Notes under the pieces: generated by a model
What the model saw: only the letters and a program-made list of their open reading frames with translations
The model's database searches: none
What the model was told of the DNA's origin: nothing
Shown: one piece after another, positions 47,381-59,179 of the stretch
Position numbering within the stretch: position 1 is the first letter of the stretch
Layout of the letters: every line of letters begins with the position of its first letter
Position numbers and translations under genes: made by a program
Source: Gordionus sp. m RMFG-2023
Taxonomy: Eukaryota > Nematomorpha > Gordioida > Chordodea > Parachordodidae
DNA: 64,000 nucleotides
Direction of reading: 5' to 3'
NCBI RefSeq assembly: GCF_954871325.1
Contig: NC_088775.1
Location: 47,655,561-47,719,560 of the forward strand

Positions 47381-47650
47381 CAGAGTTGGGCAGTACTGCT
47401 AATACTTGTAAGATACATGATACAAGATCCCTTTATATCTTGTACTCAGTATATTTTGACATTTTTAATAAGATACTAATATCTGTATCTAAGATCCTTA
47501 ATTCTGAAAAGAATCTTGTATCTTTTTCATTTTCTTGACAAAAGATACAGATACAGATTCTTTTTAATATTGTTTTAAATTTTACATATCACAGTATACA
47601 TCTTATTTTCTTTGAGAATCTTGTATTAATTTCCTAATTTTTTTCTGCCA
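47381..47650 (+). repeat. AAGATAC-rich stretch starting CAGAGTTGGGCAGTA
   Basis: The start looks like a common hAT-type MITE tip, followed by repeated (A)AGATAC / GTATCTT words on both strands. No matching GCCCAACTCTG end was found, so this is at most a one-ended fragment inside hAT4. Confidence 0.35.
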
Positions 47651-48366
47651 TATTTTAAAATATTGACAACCAAAATTATCTGGAAAATTTATAACTAATA
47701 TTAAGGTAGATAGATAAAAAAATAATAATACCAAAACGAAATAAGTAAAGATTATATTTTATATATAAATGTAACTTACCAATTTTATATAATATTTTTT
47801 AATTTCTAGGATGGGATGATTAACATTTATGGCAGTGAAATTTAAATTATAGAAATAAGTTCCCCTGAATCAAATCCCAATCTTAAATTTTATATGGAAA
47901 TTTTTTAAAACAAATGTTATAAAAGACAATGTATAGGCTAGATAAATAATAAATAATGAATAAAACTTATCTTTAGTACACAAAATATGTCTTATCTTGT
48001 AATTCACGGGAAACACACAATTTAGTGATAAAATAGTTTGGTATCCGGTTGTTAGGTTTATAAAATAATAATTAATAATGACATGACATGTTAATATGAT
48101 TGACATTTTAATCCTAAAATGTGATAAATATTAAATAATATGATTTTATAATTAATATTATAAATTATACTGACTATTTAAGATATTAATATTATTATTT
48201 ATTTTCGGGTGGGGTCGGGTTTTCGGGTCGGACAGCTTTTACAACCCGACCCGAGCCCGAGAAATTTTTTTTTTGATGTCCGAACCGTCGGGCTACGGAC
48301 AGCCCGTGCAGTTTTCTGGTTGACATTCTATAAAAATATATATAAAAAATTAAAAATATTTTTATT

Positions 48367-49630
48367 TTATATCTTATTAATGGCTTTTAGCATTAGATAT
48401 ACGCTGTTCCATCTTGTCTTTACGGGAAGAGGTATTTTTGTTGCCCCATTAAAAGATTCATATGTCTGCAACAATTTTGGTGACATATGTAATTTGGAAA
48501 CTAACTTTTCTACATTTGATAATTTATCATCAAAATATATTAGACCCTCTTTGACAATAAGGTTAAGTATATGGGCCATACAACGATGCCCATATAAAAC
48601 GGCTTTAAAATTTACTTCATTATATTTCTTAATTATTTCAACAGCCTTGATAATATTGCACCCGTTATCATGAGTGATAGACATAATTTTATCACTAATT
48701 TTAAAATCATTTAATGATGATATCAAAAGCGATGATATTTTGTCTCCTGTATGTGGATGGGGGAAAGATAACATATCCAAAATTATATTTATTATCTTCC
48801 ACTCTTGGTTGATATAATGTAGTGTAATTGAAAAGAATGAGGATCCATTAGGAGACGTCCATGCGTCACTGGTTATTGAAAATTTACTCTTATTTTTTTT
48901 TAATTTTTCAATAAGATGTGTTTTAGACATCTCATAAACCTTCAATAAATTTTTAGAGAAGGTTTGCCTACACCATATTTTCAAATGGCTATTTGAATAG
49001 TGTATCATTTTCTTAAAATGTTTATTATCCACTAAATTGAATGGACAGTTGTTTTAATTAAAAAACTTAATATTAATTTGTTCATATATAGGTTTTCGTG
49101 TATTAGGGGCTTTCTTATTCTGGGAATTGTATCTTGGGCTTTAATTTGAGACAACTTCGTAAACATTGTCGAGTGCACGGTCTTGAGGTGTTCCTTTAGA
49201 TTAGCTTAACAAAAAAAATAACGATGATAAAAATATATGTCGAAAATACTACAAATATGAACTAAATACACTTAAAATATGATAAGGCAAAATATATTTT
49301 AATTTGAAAATGTAAAAAAAAATTTATGACATAATAAAACTACTACAAAAATATAAGTAATGTACTTTGTGATGTATTGTAACTATATTTGGTCTGGCAA
49401 TGTATGCATTTCTTCTGAGATTTCCTTGGCGTTAACAAAAAAGAATTTTTTATATCTACTGGATTGGATAATGTATAATCCGTAGAAAATGAAGCCACTA
49501 ATTCTTGCCCTATTGACTGAGATAATGAAAACTCATCGCTTGGAATGTTGATCGGTGATATCGGTGTAGAGGTTGATTGTGTATCATTGAAAAAATAATC
49601 AAACTCAGACTCATCGAAATTGGTAAACAT
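48367..49630 (-). pseudogene. hAT3 transposase, N-terminal and core exons
   Basis: Exon 49630-49343 starts MFTNFDESEFDYFFND and ends with the first half of a BED finger (CIHCQTKYSYNTSQS). The next exon (about 49205-49085) gives NLKEHLKTVHSTMF, completing Cys2-His2, and SQIKAQDTIPRIRKP. The core exon down to 48367 contains NLVDNKHFKKMI, ITSDAWTSPNGSSFFSI (first catalytic Asp), SITHDNGCNIIKAV (second), HRCMAHILNLIV and TRWNSVYLMLKAI. A donor-like GATATAAAAT follows. The junction around 49035-49080 is out of frame, with stops. The middle of the protein resumes at 45815 beyond the nested hAT4. Confidence 0.87.
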
Positions 49631-49639
49631 ATCTATTAT

Positions 49640-50499
49640 AAAAAATTAAAGTGATATTTAGTTTTGAAAATATAATAATAAGAGCGATAAAAATTGTAGA
49701 ATAAAAAAATTGAAAATTAATAAAATTTTTATTCCTATATATAGTAGCAGAGAGAAGCTTATGTAGAGGGGGGGGGAGTATTTTTCGTAATAAAAAAATT
49801 ATTTTAAGGAAATATAAAACTTCCGTTTTTTAGAAATTGTGTATTATTTATATTTAACTCATTTATAAAATCTTCCAGTTTATACACAAAAATAAATTTT
49901 AAAGAAAAAAGGATTATTTTAATTTTTTTTACAAGTTAAAACTTTTTATAAATTGCAAATGCTTTCTTTATTTTTATTATTTTTGCAAACAAAATAAAAA
50001 TATTTTTATATGGATGGGTTATTTTTATCGACAATGTGTTTCATTAAATCATCACAATTCACAACAGTAATTATAAATAAATTCTGTGGCCACTATGGCG
50101 AGGGTGAGGAAGGGTATTTTTACAGAATAAAACTTTTTTTAAAGTTAAAGAATAAAAAAAAATATTTTATTTCCTATATACAAGTGTTGTGTTGTTGTGA
50201 AAAACATAAAATTATTTTCTTTGTAAAAATAATTAAAACTTAGATGCCTAACTATTTTTTATAAAAATATATATTACATTTTCCAAATTTTGATCTTGAG
50301 TCCGTTTTCAGTACGATTTGTATTTGTACCATCACCATTTTTGAGATATTCAATAAATATATATAACTTAGTTTAAAATATGATTTTCGAAATAAATACT
50401 AAAGATAAAAATTAATTTAGAGAATCATCTTTAAGAAATTTAAAAAAAAACTAGATAAATTGAAATTCGATTAAATTATTGAAGAAAATATAAATTATT
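49640..50499. other. hAT3 5' region between gene start and right arm
   Basis: AT-rich; has nine G in a row (49768-49776). Presumably contains the transposase promoter (minus strand). No reliable motif can be named. Confidence 0.45.
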
Positions 50500-51606
50500 A
50501 ACAAAAATATTTTCATTCCCTTTCATGATTAGTTTTAATGCTGTAAAAATCTTCCTTATGCACTTAATAATATAAAAATAGTTGAAATCCGAGCGATTCA
50601 ATTATGAAAATTAAAATTTTTACCTAAAATGAACTTTTGGGAATTCAGTAAAAATTGTTTTGAGTTGTTTTAATTTATGAGTATTGGGAAAAAAATAATA
50701 TATGTACATGTATTGTTTTGATATTCACATTCACACCAATGTTATTAATGCTTGAATTTTTAGCTATAACGGCTCACTCAAGAATTTTGTAAAGTTAAAA
50801 TAGGTATCCTATAAATCCCATAAAAGTTTAGTTGAAGATGCTTAAGTAACCGTAAACTAGTAATTATATAAAGCTTTTGCTCAAAGCTCTCAATTTGCCG
50901 AATATGAATATTTGCATAAAATTATTTTAGCTAAAATATTAATCGGGCCGTTTTAAAATATCGACCCAAATCAAGGCTTTTTAACAACACTATTGTGATT
51001 AATGTAGAATAAAATAATAAAGCTTTTTTATTTATAATTAGAATAAGATTAATAAATAAGGTTTATAATTTTTCTTAGTTTTCCTTATAAAAATTTCATT
51101 TTTGTATATTTCGCTACAAAATCACACTAACTGTGATTAAAAAACCATGTTTACTCTACCCAAGTAGAGGCTATGCAAATTAAATTTTTATTTAGCCTGA
51201 GCCCATTGTAACTTATTCTAAAACCCTATCTCAGTTATTGATATATACCAATTGATTTTTAGGCACTACTAGCACCTTCCTCTTTTCTTTAGCCCTGATT
51301 CTGAAAATATTTAAATTTATAAAAAGCATTTTAATTTTTATATTAAATTTTATAGTATTTGTCCTTTTTCGTTTATTCGTAAACTATAATTTTGGATTTT
51401 TTAAATTAATTTTTTTATCCCGAAACTGACTTGCTTGCAGGGCTATTATCTAATAATAAAAACAACCCCGGATCTTAAACAAGGGTCCGACCACGGCTCT
51501 GAACCAAGGGTCTGTGCTCGAGGTTCGTGCTCAGAGCTGGTTTAGTCGATTTTTAAATCAAAACCCCGGGTCTTGGTTTTATAAAACCAACCAATTAACA
51601 ACACTA
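50500..51606 (-). repeat. hAT3 right inverted arm
   Basis: Reverse complement of 43441-44545: GAACTTTTGGGAATTCAGTAAAA, GCTATAACGGCTCACTCAAG, ATCGGGCCGTTTTAAAATATCGACCC, GCACTACTAGCACCTTCCTC, ending TTAACAACACTA. Several base changes and short indels separate the two arms. Confidence 0.92.
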
Positions 51607-51614
51607 CATATAAT

Positions 51615-51935
51615 TATCATTCAATCTGTGAAATATTAAATGCTTTATTTCATACATGTCTTTTTCTTCTATTTTTAACCTATTAATTTACTTTACACAT
51701 AATAATAAATTAAATTTTAAACCGATACACTTACGATAAAAACTTCATAATTTTTTCACCATGACACATGTTAAATCTTCCCCCTTTATAGTAATTTTAC
51801 TATAACATAAATGAAATCATTTTTAAGTCAAGTAATCTAATATATATAATCTCCATAAACATTAGAGGATCGTTTTCGTATCTCCCTAATGTATTTTAAA
51901 TTTAAGAAGACTATATAGTGTAATGTAAATTTTTT
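51615..51935. other. AT-rich DNA with no recognisable feature
   Basis: Nothing coding or repeated was recognised between the hAT3 target duplication and the tRNA-like relic. Confidence 0.5.
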
Positions 51936-52002
51936 GCTCTCTACGAGAATCGAACTCGAGCCTCCCGTTAAGGCATATGCTTTACCGCATGCACCAACTT
52001 GA
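51936..52002 (-). pseudogene. tRNA-derived relic (A- and B-box-like sequence, no acceptor stem)
   Basis: On the minus strand AGTTGGTGCATGCGGTAAAG resembles a D arm/A box, GCC-TTAACGG-GGC an anticodon arm, and GAGTTCGATTCTCG a T arm/B box with a 4-bp stem. The variable region is too short, U33 is not conserved and no 5' acceptor strand pairs with AGAGAGC. So it is a tRNA-derived piece, perhaps a SINE head, not a working tRNA. Confidence 0.5.
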
Positions 52003-52107
52003 ATATGAATAAATTTAAAATATTAATTATATATATATGTATATATTAAAGTTTCACGCAGGCACCAATTTGAACATAATTATATTTAAAATATTAATTA
52101 TATAGAT

Positions 52108-52660
52108 GTTGAAGGGTAATTATTTAGTTTGTGTATATGGTATTAAATATACTTTATTAATAAATTTTATATAAATATTAAAATTTAAGAGTAAAAGAGA
52201 TAAAATTGTTATGTATAATGTGAGCATGTATTAGAAATATAAAAATTTTAAAATGTGATTTAAATTATATTGAATAAAATTTAAAATAGAGGTGCTTTAA
52301 GATTTTTGAATTTTAAATATGAGTTATAGATTGGTCTGAATTTTTTTTTGCAGACATAGCCAGGCCTGATCAAAAAATCATGGGTTGAAGGGTAATTATT
52401 TAGTTTGTGTGTATGGTATTAAATATACTTTATTAATAGATTTTATATAAATATTAAAATATAAGAGTAAAAGAGGTAAAATTGTTGCAATGTATACTGT
52501 GAGCATGTATTAGAAATATCAAAATTTAAAAATCTGATGGAAATCATATTGGATAAAATTTAAAATAGAGGTGCTTTAAGATTTTTGAATTTTAAATATG
52601 GGTTATAGATTGGTCTGAAATTTTTTTTGCAGACATGGCAAGGTCTGATCAACCAAGGCC
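52108..52660. repeat. Tandem duplication, 276-bp period
   Basis: GTTGAAGGGTAATTATTTAG starts both copies (52108 and 52384). Each runs through TATGGTATTAAATATACTTTATTAATA, ATAGAGGTGCTTTAAGATTTTTG and TTTGCAGACATGGC--GGTCTGATCAA. Identity is high. The GCAGACATGGC / CTGATCAA end recurs at about 53205-53230 next to SINE-like tail sequence. Confidence 0.92.
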
Positions 52661-52965
52661 CATGCAACTTTCATATTCTGATTGTATTTTTAAATGCATT
52701 GTGACTTTTTATATATTATGTCAGTCCTCAACTATCAAAATTTTTATGGTCTTTTGCGGGTTTGAGAAAACGAAGTGCAAGGACCTGGCTTGGGAATTTT
52801 TTTAATATTAGGCATAGGTGTAATATTTAACACAGAATATTTAAATGGCCCTCAGGTAAAATCTAGTTTAAATATATTTTTATTCAAAAAAATAGTATTC
52901 ACTCTTAGAATGGCTTGACCTTGGTTGGGATGAGCTGGGTTAAAATAGACTGAAAAATAGATATG
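52661..52965. other. Diverged repeat-tail sequence, no gene
   Basis: Short blocks such as GTTTGAGAAAACGAAG and GGACCTGGCTTGGGAATTTTTTT recur near 53340-53400; no gene. Confidence 0.45.
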
Positions 52966-53405
52966 GTTTTTAGAGATTTACCTATCTCCAGGCTTGGAAA
53001 AAAATTTAAATTACTATCGGTGGCCAGGTTTGAGAAAATATTTTATAAAATTATTATGGGTTGGGCTGGGCTTGGGAAATATTTTTATAAATTATATTGG
53101 GCTGGGCTTGGGGAAAATTTTTCAAAATTATCATGAGCTTGGACGCTTGAGAATTTCTTTATTATTAATTATAGGTCAGACATTGGCCCAAAACAAATTT
53201 TTTTGCAGGCCTGGGCTTGACCTGATCAAAAAACCAAGGCCCATGAAAATCTGAATTTTGATTGTATTTTTTAAATTCATTATGATTATTTAAATATTTT
53301 ATTTCAGTTCTTAACTACCAAAATTATTATGATCTTTCATTGAGCTTGGAAGAATTTTTCATAATTAATATGGCTTTGAACTTTGCCTGGGAATTTTTTT
53401 TAATA
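52966..53405 (+). repeat. SINE-like tail repeats (GGGCTTGG blocks)
   Basis: TTTACCTATCTCCAGGCTTGG then repeated TTATTATGGGTTGGGCTGGGCTTGGGAAA-type blocks, related to the tandem units at 14615-15450. Chance frames across it are not genes. Confidence 0.7.
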
Positions 53406-53815
53406 TTAAATAATAGGTATAAGTAATCAATATTTAACAAATAATATTGGTATTATCAAGTAAATGCTTTAAAATATATTTACTCAAACCCATAGCACTT
53501 AGTTTTAATGGATAAAACCTGGCCTGAAGGGATGAGGGAGTAAGAAGAATAAAAATTGGATATTATTTTCAAATAACAGGTAACATGCATAAAAGTAAGA
53601 AGAAAATTTTCATTATCTACTAGTTAAGAAATATTTAACAATATCTTTTACGTTAATCAATATTTTATTATTCCCTTATCACATTGAGAAAATAAAATGA
53701 TTTTTAAGTCAATTAATTAATATTTAACAACTATCCGTTGCGGTAATTAATAAATGTTCCACCATGATCATTTGAGTTAATTATGAAGATAACTTATTCC
53801 ATATCCTTAGATAAT
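53406..53815. other. AT-rich DNA before the Gypsy A fragment
   Basis: No LTR boundary for Gypsy A could be recognised here. Confidence 0.45.
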
Positions 53816-53819
53816 AGTT

Positions 53820-55984
53820 GTGGTGGATTCTAGTGGTTCCGTCCTCGAACTCTATGCGATTCAATTTTGCACCCCCATTTCCACTATATTACCTTTTCCC
53901 CATTTTTTATTCTTGTCGTCGAATAAACGAGCCCATATAATTTGTTCCACAAAAAACTTTATATTTGTTCTTTCACATGATAATATAATAGCACTGCCTT
54001 TTGGTTTTAGAAAATTTAAGGACACTCTGGTTCTTCGACTCAAAAACAATTCAACAGGAGTAACACTTTCCCAATTTTTGGAATTATTATATTATAACTG
54101 AGCCATCAAAATCTCATTTTTTTTTCTTGTTTGGCCTTTTTAATCCAATTTTTCACTATGGCTACCATTCTTTCAGCATGGCCATTAGAGCTAGGATGAT
54201 TTGGTGGAGCCAGCACAGTTTTATTTATAACGAAATACAAAAATGTCTAAAGTTTTCACTTATAAAAGCCGGACCACCATCTGACACAATTGTTTTAGGA
54301 ATCCCAAATTTAGCCCACAATTTTTGTAATAATTTGATAACACTCTTGGTTGTTAACCCTTAAACGTCTTCATATTCAATTCACTTAAAATATGAATTCA
54401 CAATTAAAAAATAAGTTTTGTTTATTCAACTCAAAAAAATCAACGTGGACCCTTTCCCACGATTGACTTGACCTGGGCCACACACCTCCCATTTCTTTAC
54501 GGGGCATGGAAGCACAGGTATATATGGACATTTATTCGTAATTTTCTCAATTTCCATATTCATACCAGGCCACCAAACATATTCACGTGCCCATGATTCA
54601 TTTTATCTCTGCCTTGATGACCTGCATGTAATAAACATAAAATCTTATGGCGCAATTTACATGATATTACAGCACGATTTCCACGCATTACACAATCGTC
54701 TACAATTGACAATTCATTTTGTATTTTTTTTATGAATCATGTCGCTTTTCAATTTTTTCCCACTCGTTAAACACAATTAACTGACTTAAATCCTTGTCTT
54801 TTAAGGTATTTAATTGAAGATCTTTCCAAGTGTCCTAGTTTTGTAAAATTTACAATATTTTAATTTATTATATCTGTCAATCAATAATAATGCTTAATGT
54901 TGATTGGGAGATGAAATAATTTTATAACAAAGAAAAATAATATAATCATTATTTTTCTTAATAATATTTTGTTTAAATCGAAGTTTTTGATTTTTGTAAA
55001 ATGTATTCGAAAATATTTTGATTTTAAAGAATAAAATATTAGAAAATTCTGATTAATATTTATTGAGAGATTAAAAATGATATAAGAAATTAAAGGTTTT
55101 ATATTATTTGTTTTAATTAATTTGTAATAAGAAAGTTGAGGTCTAAAAAACCAAGTGGTAGGACCTCCCTTTAACATATAAGATAAAGTACGAATTAACG
55201 CATTTTCTCTATCTATAATTATATTGTCAATTACTTCAGATTTGCACAGTCCGATCCTAGACAAAATATCTGGTTCCCTCGCCGATATTTAATATCCACA
55301 TTGAAACTTCCCACATGTAACAACCAACGTTGTAATCTCGGGAACATCATTAATTCTTTGTTATCTTTTTTAAACAAATGAATTAATGGTTTATGATCAG
55401 TATAAATAAAATTAAATATCTACGACATTTGGTTAATCCAAAAATAATCGCTAGGACCTCTGGTTCAATAACAGAATACCGAGTTTCAACTTATGAAAGA
55501 TTCTTAAAAAAAAAATAATTGGTCTCTCTAAGCCAACAATTAAATATAATAACACACCTCCTACACCTTTATTAGATGCATCTACGCCAAGATTACCTCT
55601 AAACACTAAATTCGGTCTTTGAAAATACCTTGTTGTTCAATTCTCCACTACAAATCATATAATGGAGATGCCACTTTTGCAAATATCTCCATGAAAACGA
55701 TGATAATAATTCACCATACCCAAAAAGGACTGCACGTCAGCTTCACTAATTAGCTGATTCATGCTTAATATATATTTTAAATTTTTATATAGAGATTTCA
55801 CTTCAATCCCATTAATTTGATGACCAAAATACACTATATTAGTTATACCAAGAACAGAATTTTCCTTGCTGGTTCTCAAGCCCTTGTCCCGAATTTTGAA
55901 AACTTCTTCATGACGTTGATTATGTTGTTCTGGTGTCACCCCAGTTATCAATACATCATCCATATAATAAAATACACCTTCCAC
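53820..55984 (-). mobile_element. Gypsy-type LTR element fragment (Gypsy A), degraded
   Basis: Minus-strand remains in Gypsy order: integrase C-terminal part and core (about 53820-54480, complementary to motifs such as DGGPAF-like and HAERM-like sequence), the H2-C2 finger region (HKILCLLHAGHQG near 54620), an RNase H region (about 55265-55640) and the reverse-transcriptase palm with YMDDVLITG plus VYFGHQING and VQSFLGMVNYYHRF (55655-55984). No LTR was recognised for it. It is badly broken, with many breaks, and stops where a new LTR begins at 55998. Old. Confidence 0.8.
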
Positions 55985-55997
55985 CCTGGAAAATAGA

Positions 55998-56293
55998 TGT
56001 CATGGTTGTTATATTGATATTTTCAAGGAAGGCAATATCGTTTATTTTATTTTATCTTTATTTCTTTAAAAATATTATATCTTTTTACAACTATTATATA
56101 CATATACTATTATTTTTAACAATATTTACAAATGTACAATTTAAGATTACTTTAAGAAAAGTTATTTTAACATATATAAAAAGAAAAAACAATAAGTTTT
56201 AAAGGTCATACAAATATATTTTACAAAAAGAAAAAGAAAGAAAAAGTACGAAAGGTCGTACGAATAATTTTAACATTTAAAATATATTTAACA
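55998..56293 (-). repeat. Probable 3' LTR of Gypsy B
   Basis: TGTCATGG ... TTAACA, 296 bp with TG...CA ends; on the coding strand it is preceded by the purine run AAAAAAAGAGGGAAA (polypurine tract). It includes AAAGGTCATACAAAT and AAAGGTCGTACGAAT, a short direct repeat. No second LTR was found in the window. Confidence 0.65.
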
Positions 56294-56546
56294 TTTCCCT
56301 CTTTTTTTAAGTGACTTCTTTCTTCAGTTTCTCCTCTTTACCATTCGTCATTTGTTAGTATGGCTTGAGTTTGTTTGTTTGACCATCGAATTATCGTTTG
56401 TTGAATCGTTTATTGAACATCATTTGTAAAACATCATTGGTTGAACATCGTTTGTTGATTTGTTGTTTGTATTGATCATCCCATTTCCATTTCGCTTTCA
56501 AATTTATATATATATTTTTTTCAAAATTTATATTTATTTATAACAA

Positions 56547-59175
56547 TCATTTTCTAGGTCGTAAGTCATATTCTCGATTTTGAACTTGACTTTGAGTTTG
56601 CGAATTTTGACCTTGAACTTGTTCACTTCTTCCCCCTTTAAAATTTTTTGTAGTATTATCCTTTGTTATTATATTCTTTGATCTTTTCTTTATTTGATCT
56701 AAGTGCCTTCTAACAATATTGTGTCCATTATCTATTTTATATGACACCCATCTTTTTGAATCACTATTCCTTTATCAAATATTTTCCTTAAATGTTTTGT
56801 ACCAAATTTTTTCTCCTACATCTATTTTTCTATTATTCGATATTTTATTTTTTAATATATTCTCGTTTTCTTCCATTGGTTTAATTAAATCTCATTTAGT
56901 CCTCATTGTTCTTGAAAACATCAATTTGCTAGGTATCATATTTGTTGTGCCATTAGGCGTATTTCTATAATTGATCAAAAAGTTCTTCAAAGCAATATCC
57001 AAATCTATTTTCTTGTTGTTTTCCATATTCCTTTTCCTTTTCATGTTCATTTTCATCTTTCTTATCATGCATTCACATTGCCCATTCGATTTTTGATGAT
57101 GCGGTGCTGGTATATGTTTTATACCATGATCCTCACAAAACTTTTATATAAATAGCTAATAAAATTAGTACCATCATCTGTCACTATTTTGTATGGTATT
57201 CCAAATAAACTAACAATTCTCATCAATTCTTTTACCGTCGATTCAGTTTTTAAGTTCTTCATACTTGTTATTATTGGAAATTTGCTATAGGCGTCAACAA
57301 ATACCATAAAATTGTTATTTCCAATTTGTGCAAAATCTATATGTACGCGTTCAAAAATTTTAGTTGTCTTTTCCCATGTGTTTTGTATGTTGTATGGGTT
57401 ATCGGTATATTTATTGCACGAATCACAATTTTTCACCTCTTGATCTATCTCTGTGTTTATACCAGGCCACCACAAATAATCTTTTGCTAACAATTTCGTA
57501 TTGCCTGCTCCTAGATGTCCCTTGTGTAATTCACGTAAGATTTCCTTTCTCATGTTTATCGGTATTATTATTCTGTTTTCCTTAAAAAGACAGTCTTTTA
57601 TCAAGCTCAATTCCATTTCCATATTTTTGTAAGTTTTATTTTTTATCGGTTTGTTACTCCTAATATTATCAATTATTTTCATTAATTCTTCATCCTTATT
57701 TGTTTCTTTAACTATTCTATTGAAGTTTATTGGAATGTCCCATAATTTATCATCATTTTTTTTTCTATATTCTATATCACGCTTTCTGTATTTGTTAATG
57801 GTAATCTTGATAAACAATCTGGCACTAAATTTTGTTTCCCCGGTCTGTGTATTATTATGTAATCATAAGCTCTCATTGCTAAATTCCATTTTTGTAATCG
57901 CATTGATATTGAAGAATTTTTTAAGTGTTTTTGAAAAAATATATATTAGTGGTTAGTGATCTGTTATTATCGTAAATTTAGTCCCAATCAAATATTCTTG
58001 AAATTTTTTCACAGCATATATTATAGATAATGCCTCTCTTTCAATATTTGTATAATTTGTTTCAGCTTTCAATAAAGTTCTCGACGCAAATGCTATAGGT
58101 TCCTCTTTACCATCGCCTTCAATGTGAAATAATACTGCGCCTAAACCTTTTTTCGAAGGGTCAGTAGCAATATTATAGGTAATTCAGGGTTGTAAAAATT
58201 TAAAGTTGGCTGACTAATCAACGTTTTCAAATCATCAAAACTTCTGATGTGCATCTTCCCATATCCACTTTTCTTTGTTAACTATTTTATATAATGGATC
58301 TGCTAAATCTGCTAAGTTACACAAAAATTTTCTGTAATAGCTGGCCATGCTTTAAAACTTTGCTAACTCCTCTTTTGTTGTCGGTTTTGGCATGTTTGTA
58401 ATAGCTTTGATTTTGTCTTTTTTCGGATGTATGCCTTTTTCGTCTATATCATGTCCCAGTCTAATCTCTTTCTTCATAAACACACTCTTGTTGAAGTTCG
58501 GTGTAAGTCCATATTTTGTTATTTTGTCGAAGACTTTTTTATGTTGTTCACATGTATTTCATCATTATCACCAGTTATCAGTAATCATCTAAGTAAAATA
58601 TGATATTCTTCATGTCTCCGAAAATTCTATCCATGGTGCACTGAAATATTGCTGATGACGTTTTTAAACCTAAAGGGAGTCTCGTAAATCTATAATAACC
58701 TTTGTGCGTTGATATTGTCAGTAGATCTCTAGATTCTTTATGTATTGGTATTTGAAGGAATGCGTTTTTGAAATCAATTTTTGCAAATTTTTTTCCCTTC
58801 GATAATTTTGAAATTAAATCATTAATACGCGGTATCAGATATTTAAAGTCCTCTAAGACAGGGTTTATCGTATTTTTAAAATCAGCACAGAGCCTTGGTG
58901 TTTCATCACTTTTATAAACTGGAGTGAGTGGACTTGCCCATCGTAATTCATCTACTGGTTCTTATCTTATCATCAATCCATTTTTGTAATTCTTTTGTTA
59001 TTAGATCAAGTCTTTTATATGGAACACGTCTTGGTGGTATAATCTTTGGTTATGCATCTTGTTTCAAGTGCAATTTAACATCACTTCGATATATTGGTTT
59101 TTTATTAATTTTTAAGTTGCATTGTTTTATCAACTTTTCTATCGTAACATTATTATTTTCCTCGATTATATTTAC
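56547..59175 (-). pseudogene. Gypsy B pol region: reverse transcriptase, RNase H, integrase
   Basis: Fossil. Integrase: ELHKGHLGAGNTKLL with DYLWWPGI and CDSCNKY (zinc finger), FERVHIDFAQIG, VTDDGTNF in 57119-57620. RNase H remains at about 57850-58200 and reverse-transcriptase remains at about 58220-59100 are recognised from minus-strand pieces in the expected order. The extreme C-terminal integrase part is at 56547-56747, ending with YDLRPRK. Broken in several places. Confidence 0.85.
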
Positions 59176-59179
59176 AAAT

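Larger units (their letters stand above)
45825..48325 (-). mobile_element. Nested hAT element (hAT4, Hermes/hobo-like), internally deleted
   Basis: Both ends carry inverted repeats of CCCGACCCGAGCCCG: left at about 45832-45935 (several copies in tandem), right at about 48205-48270 as CGGGTGGGGTCGGGTTTTCGGG and ACCCGACCCGAGCCCGAG. The element lies between the hAT3 exon ending near 48369 and the one starting near 45815, interrupting that gene. It has its own minus-strand transposase remnant. Exact tips and target duplication could not be fixed. Confidence 0.7.
43441..51606 (-). mobile_element. hAT DNA transposon (hAT3, Ac/RICESLEEPER-like) with 1.1-kb inverted arms and intact 8-bp target duplication
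   Basis: Tips TAGTGTTGTTAAT (43441) and TTAACAACACTA (ending 51606), with a perfect duplication CATATAAT (43433-43440 and 51607-51614). The inverted arms are 43441-44545 and 50500-51606, with visible point differences and small indels, so older or less homogenised than those of hAT2. The minus-strand transposase gene is split by a nested hAT element at about 45825-48325. 8.2 kb in all. Confidence 0.95.

Noticed and set aside
47381-47650. Complete hAT MITE beginning CAGAGTTGGGCAGTA
   Set aside because: No matching right end or flanking duplication could be found, so only a low-confidence one-ended feature is kept.
51936-52002. Functional tRNA gene
   Set aside because: No acceptor stem, a too-short variable region and a non-standard anticodon loop; kept only as a tRNA-derived relic.
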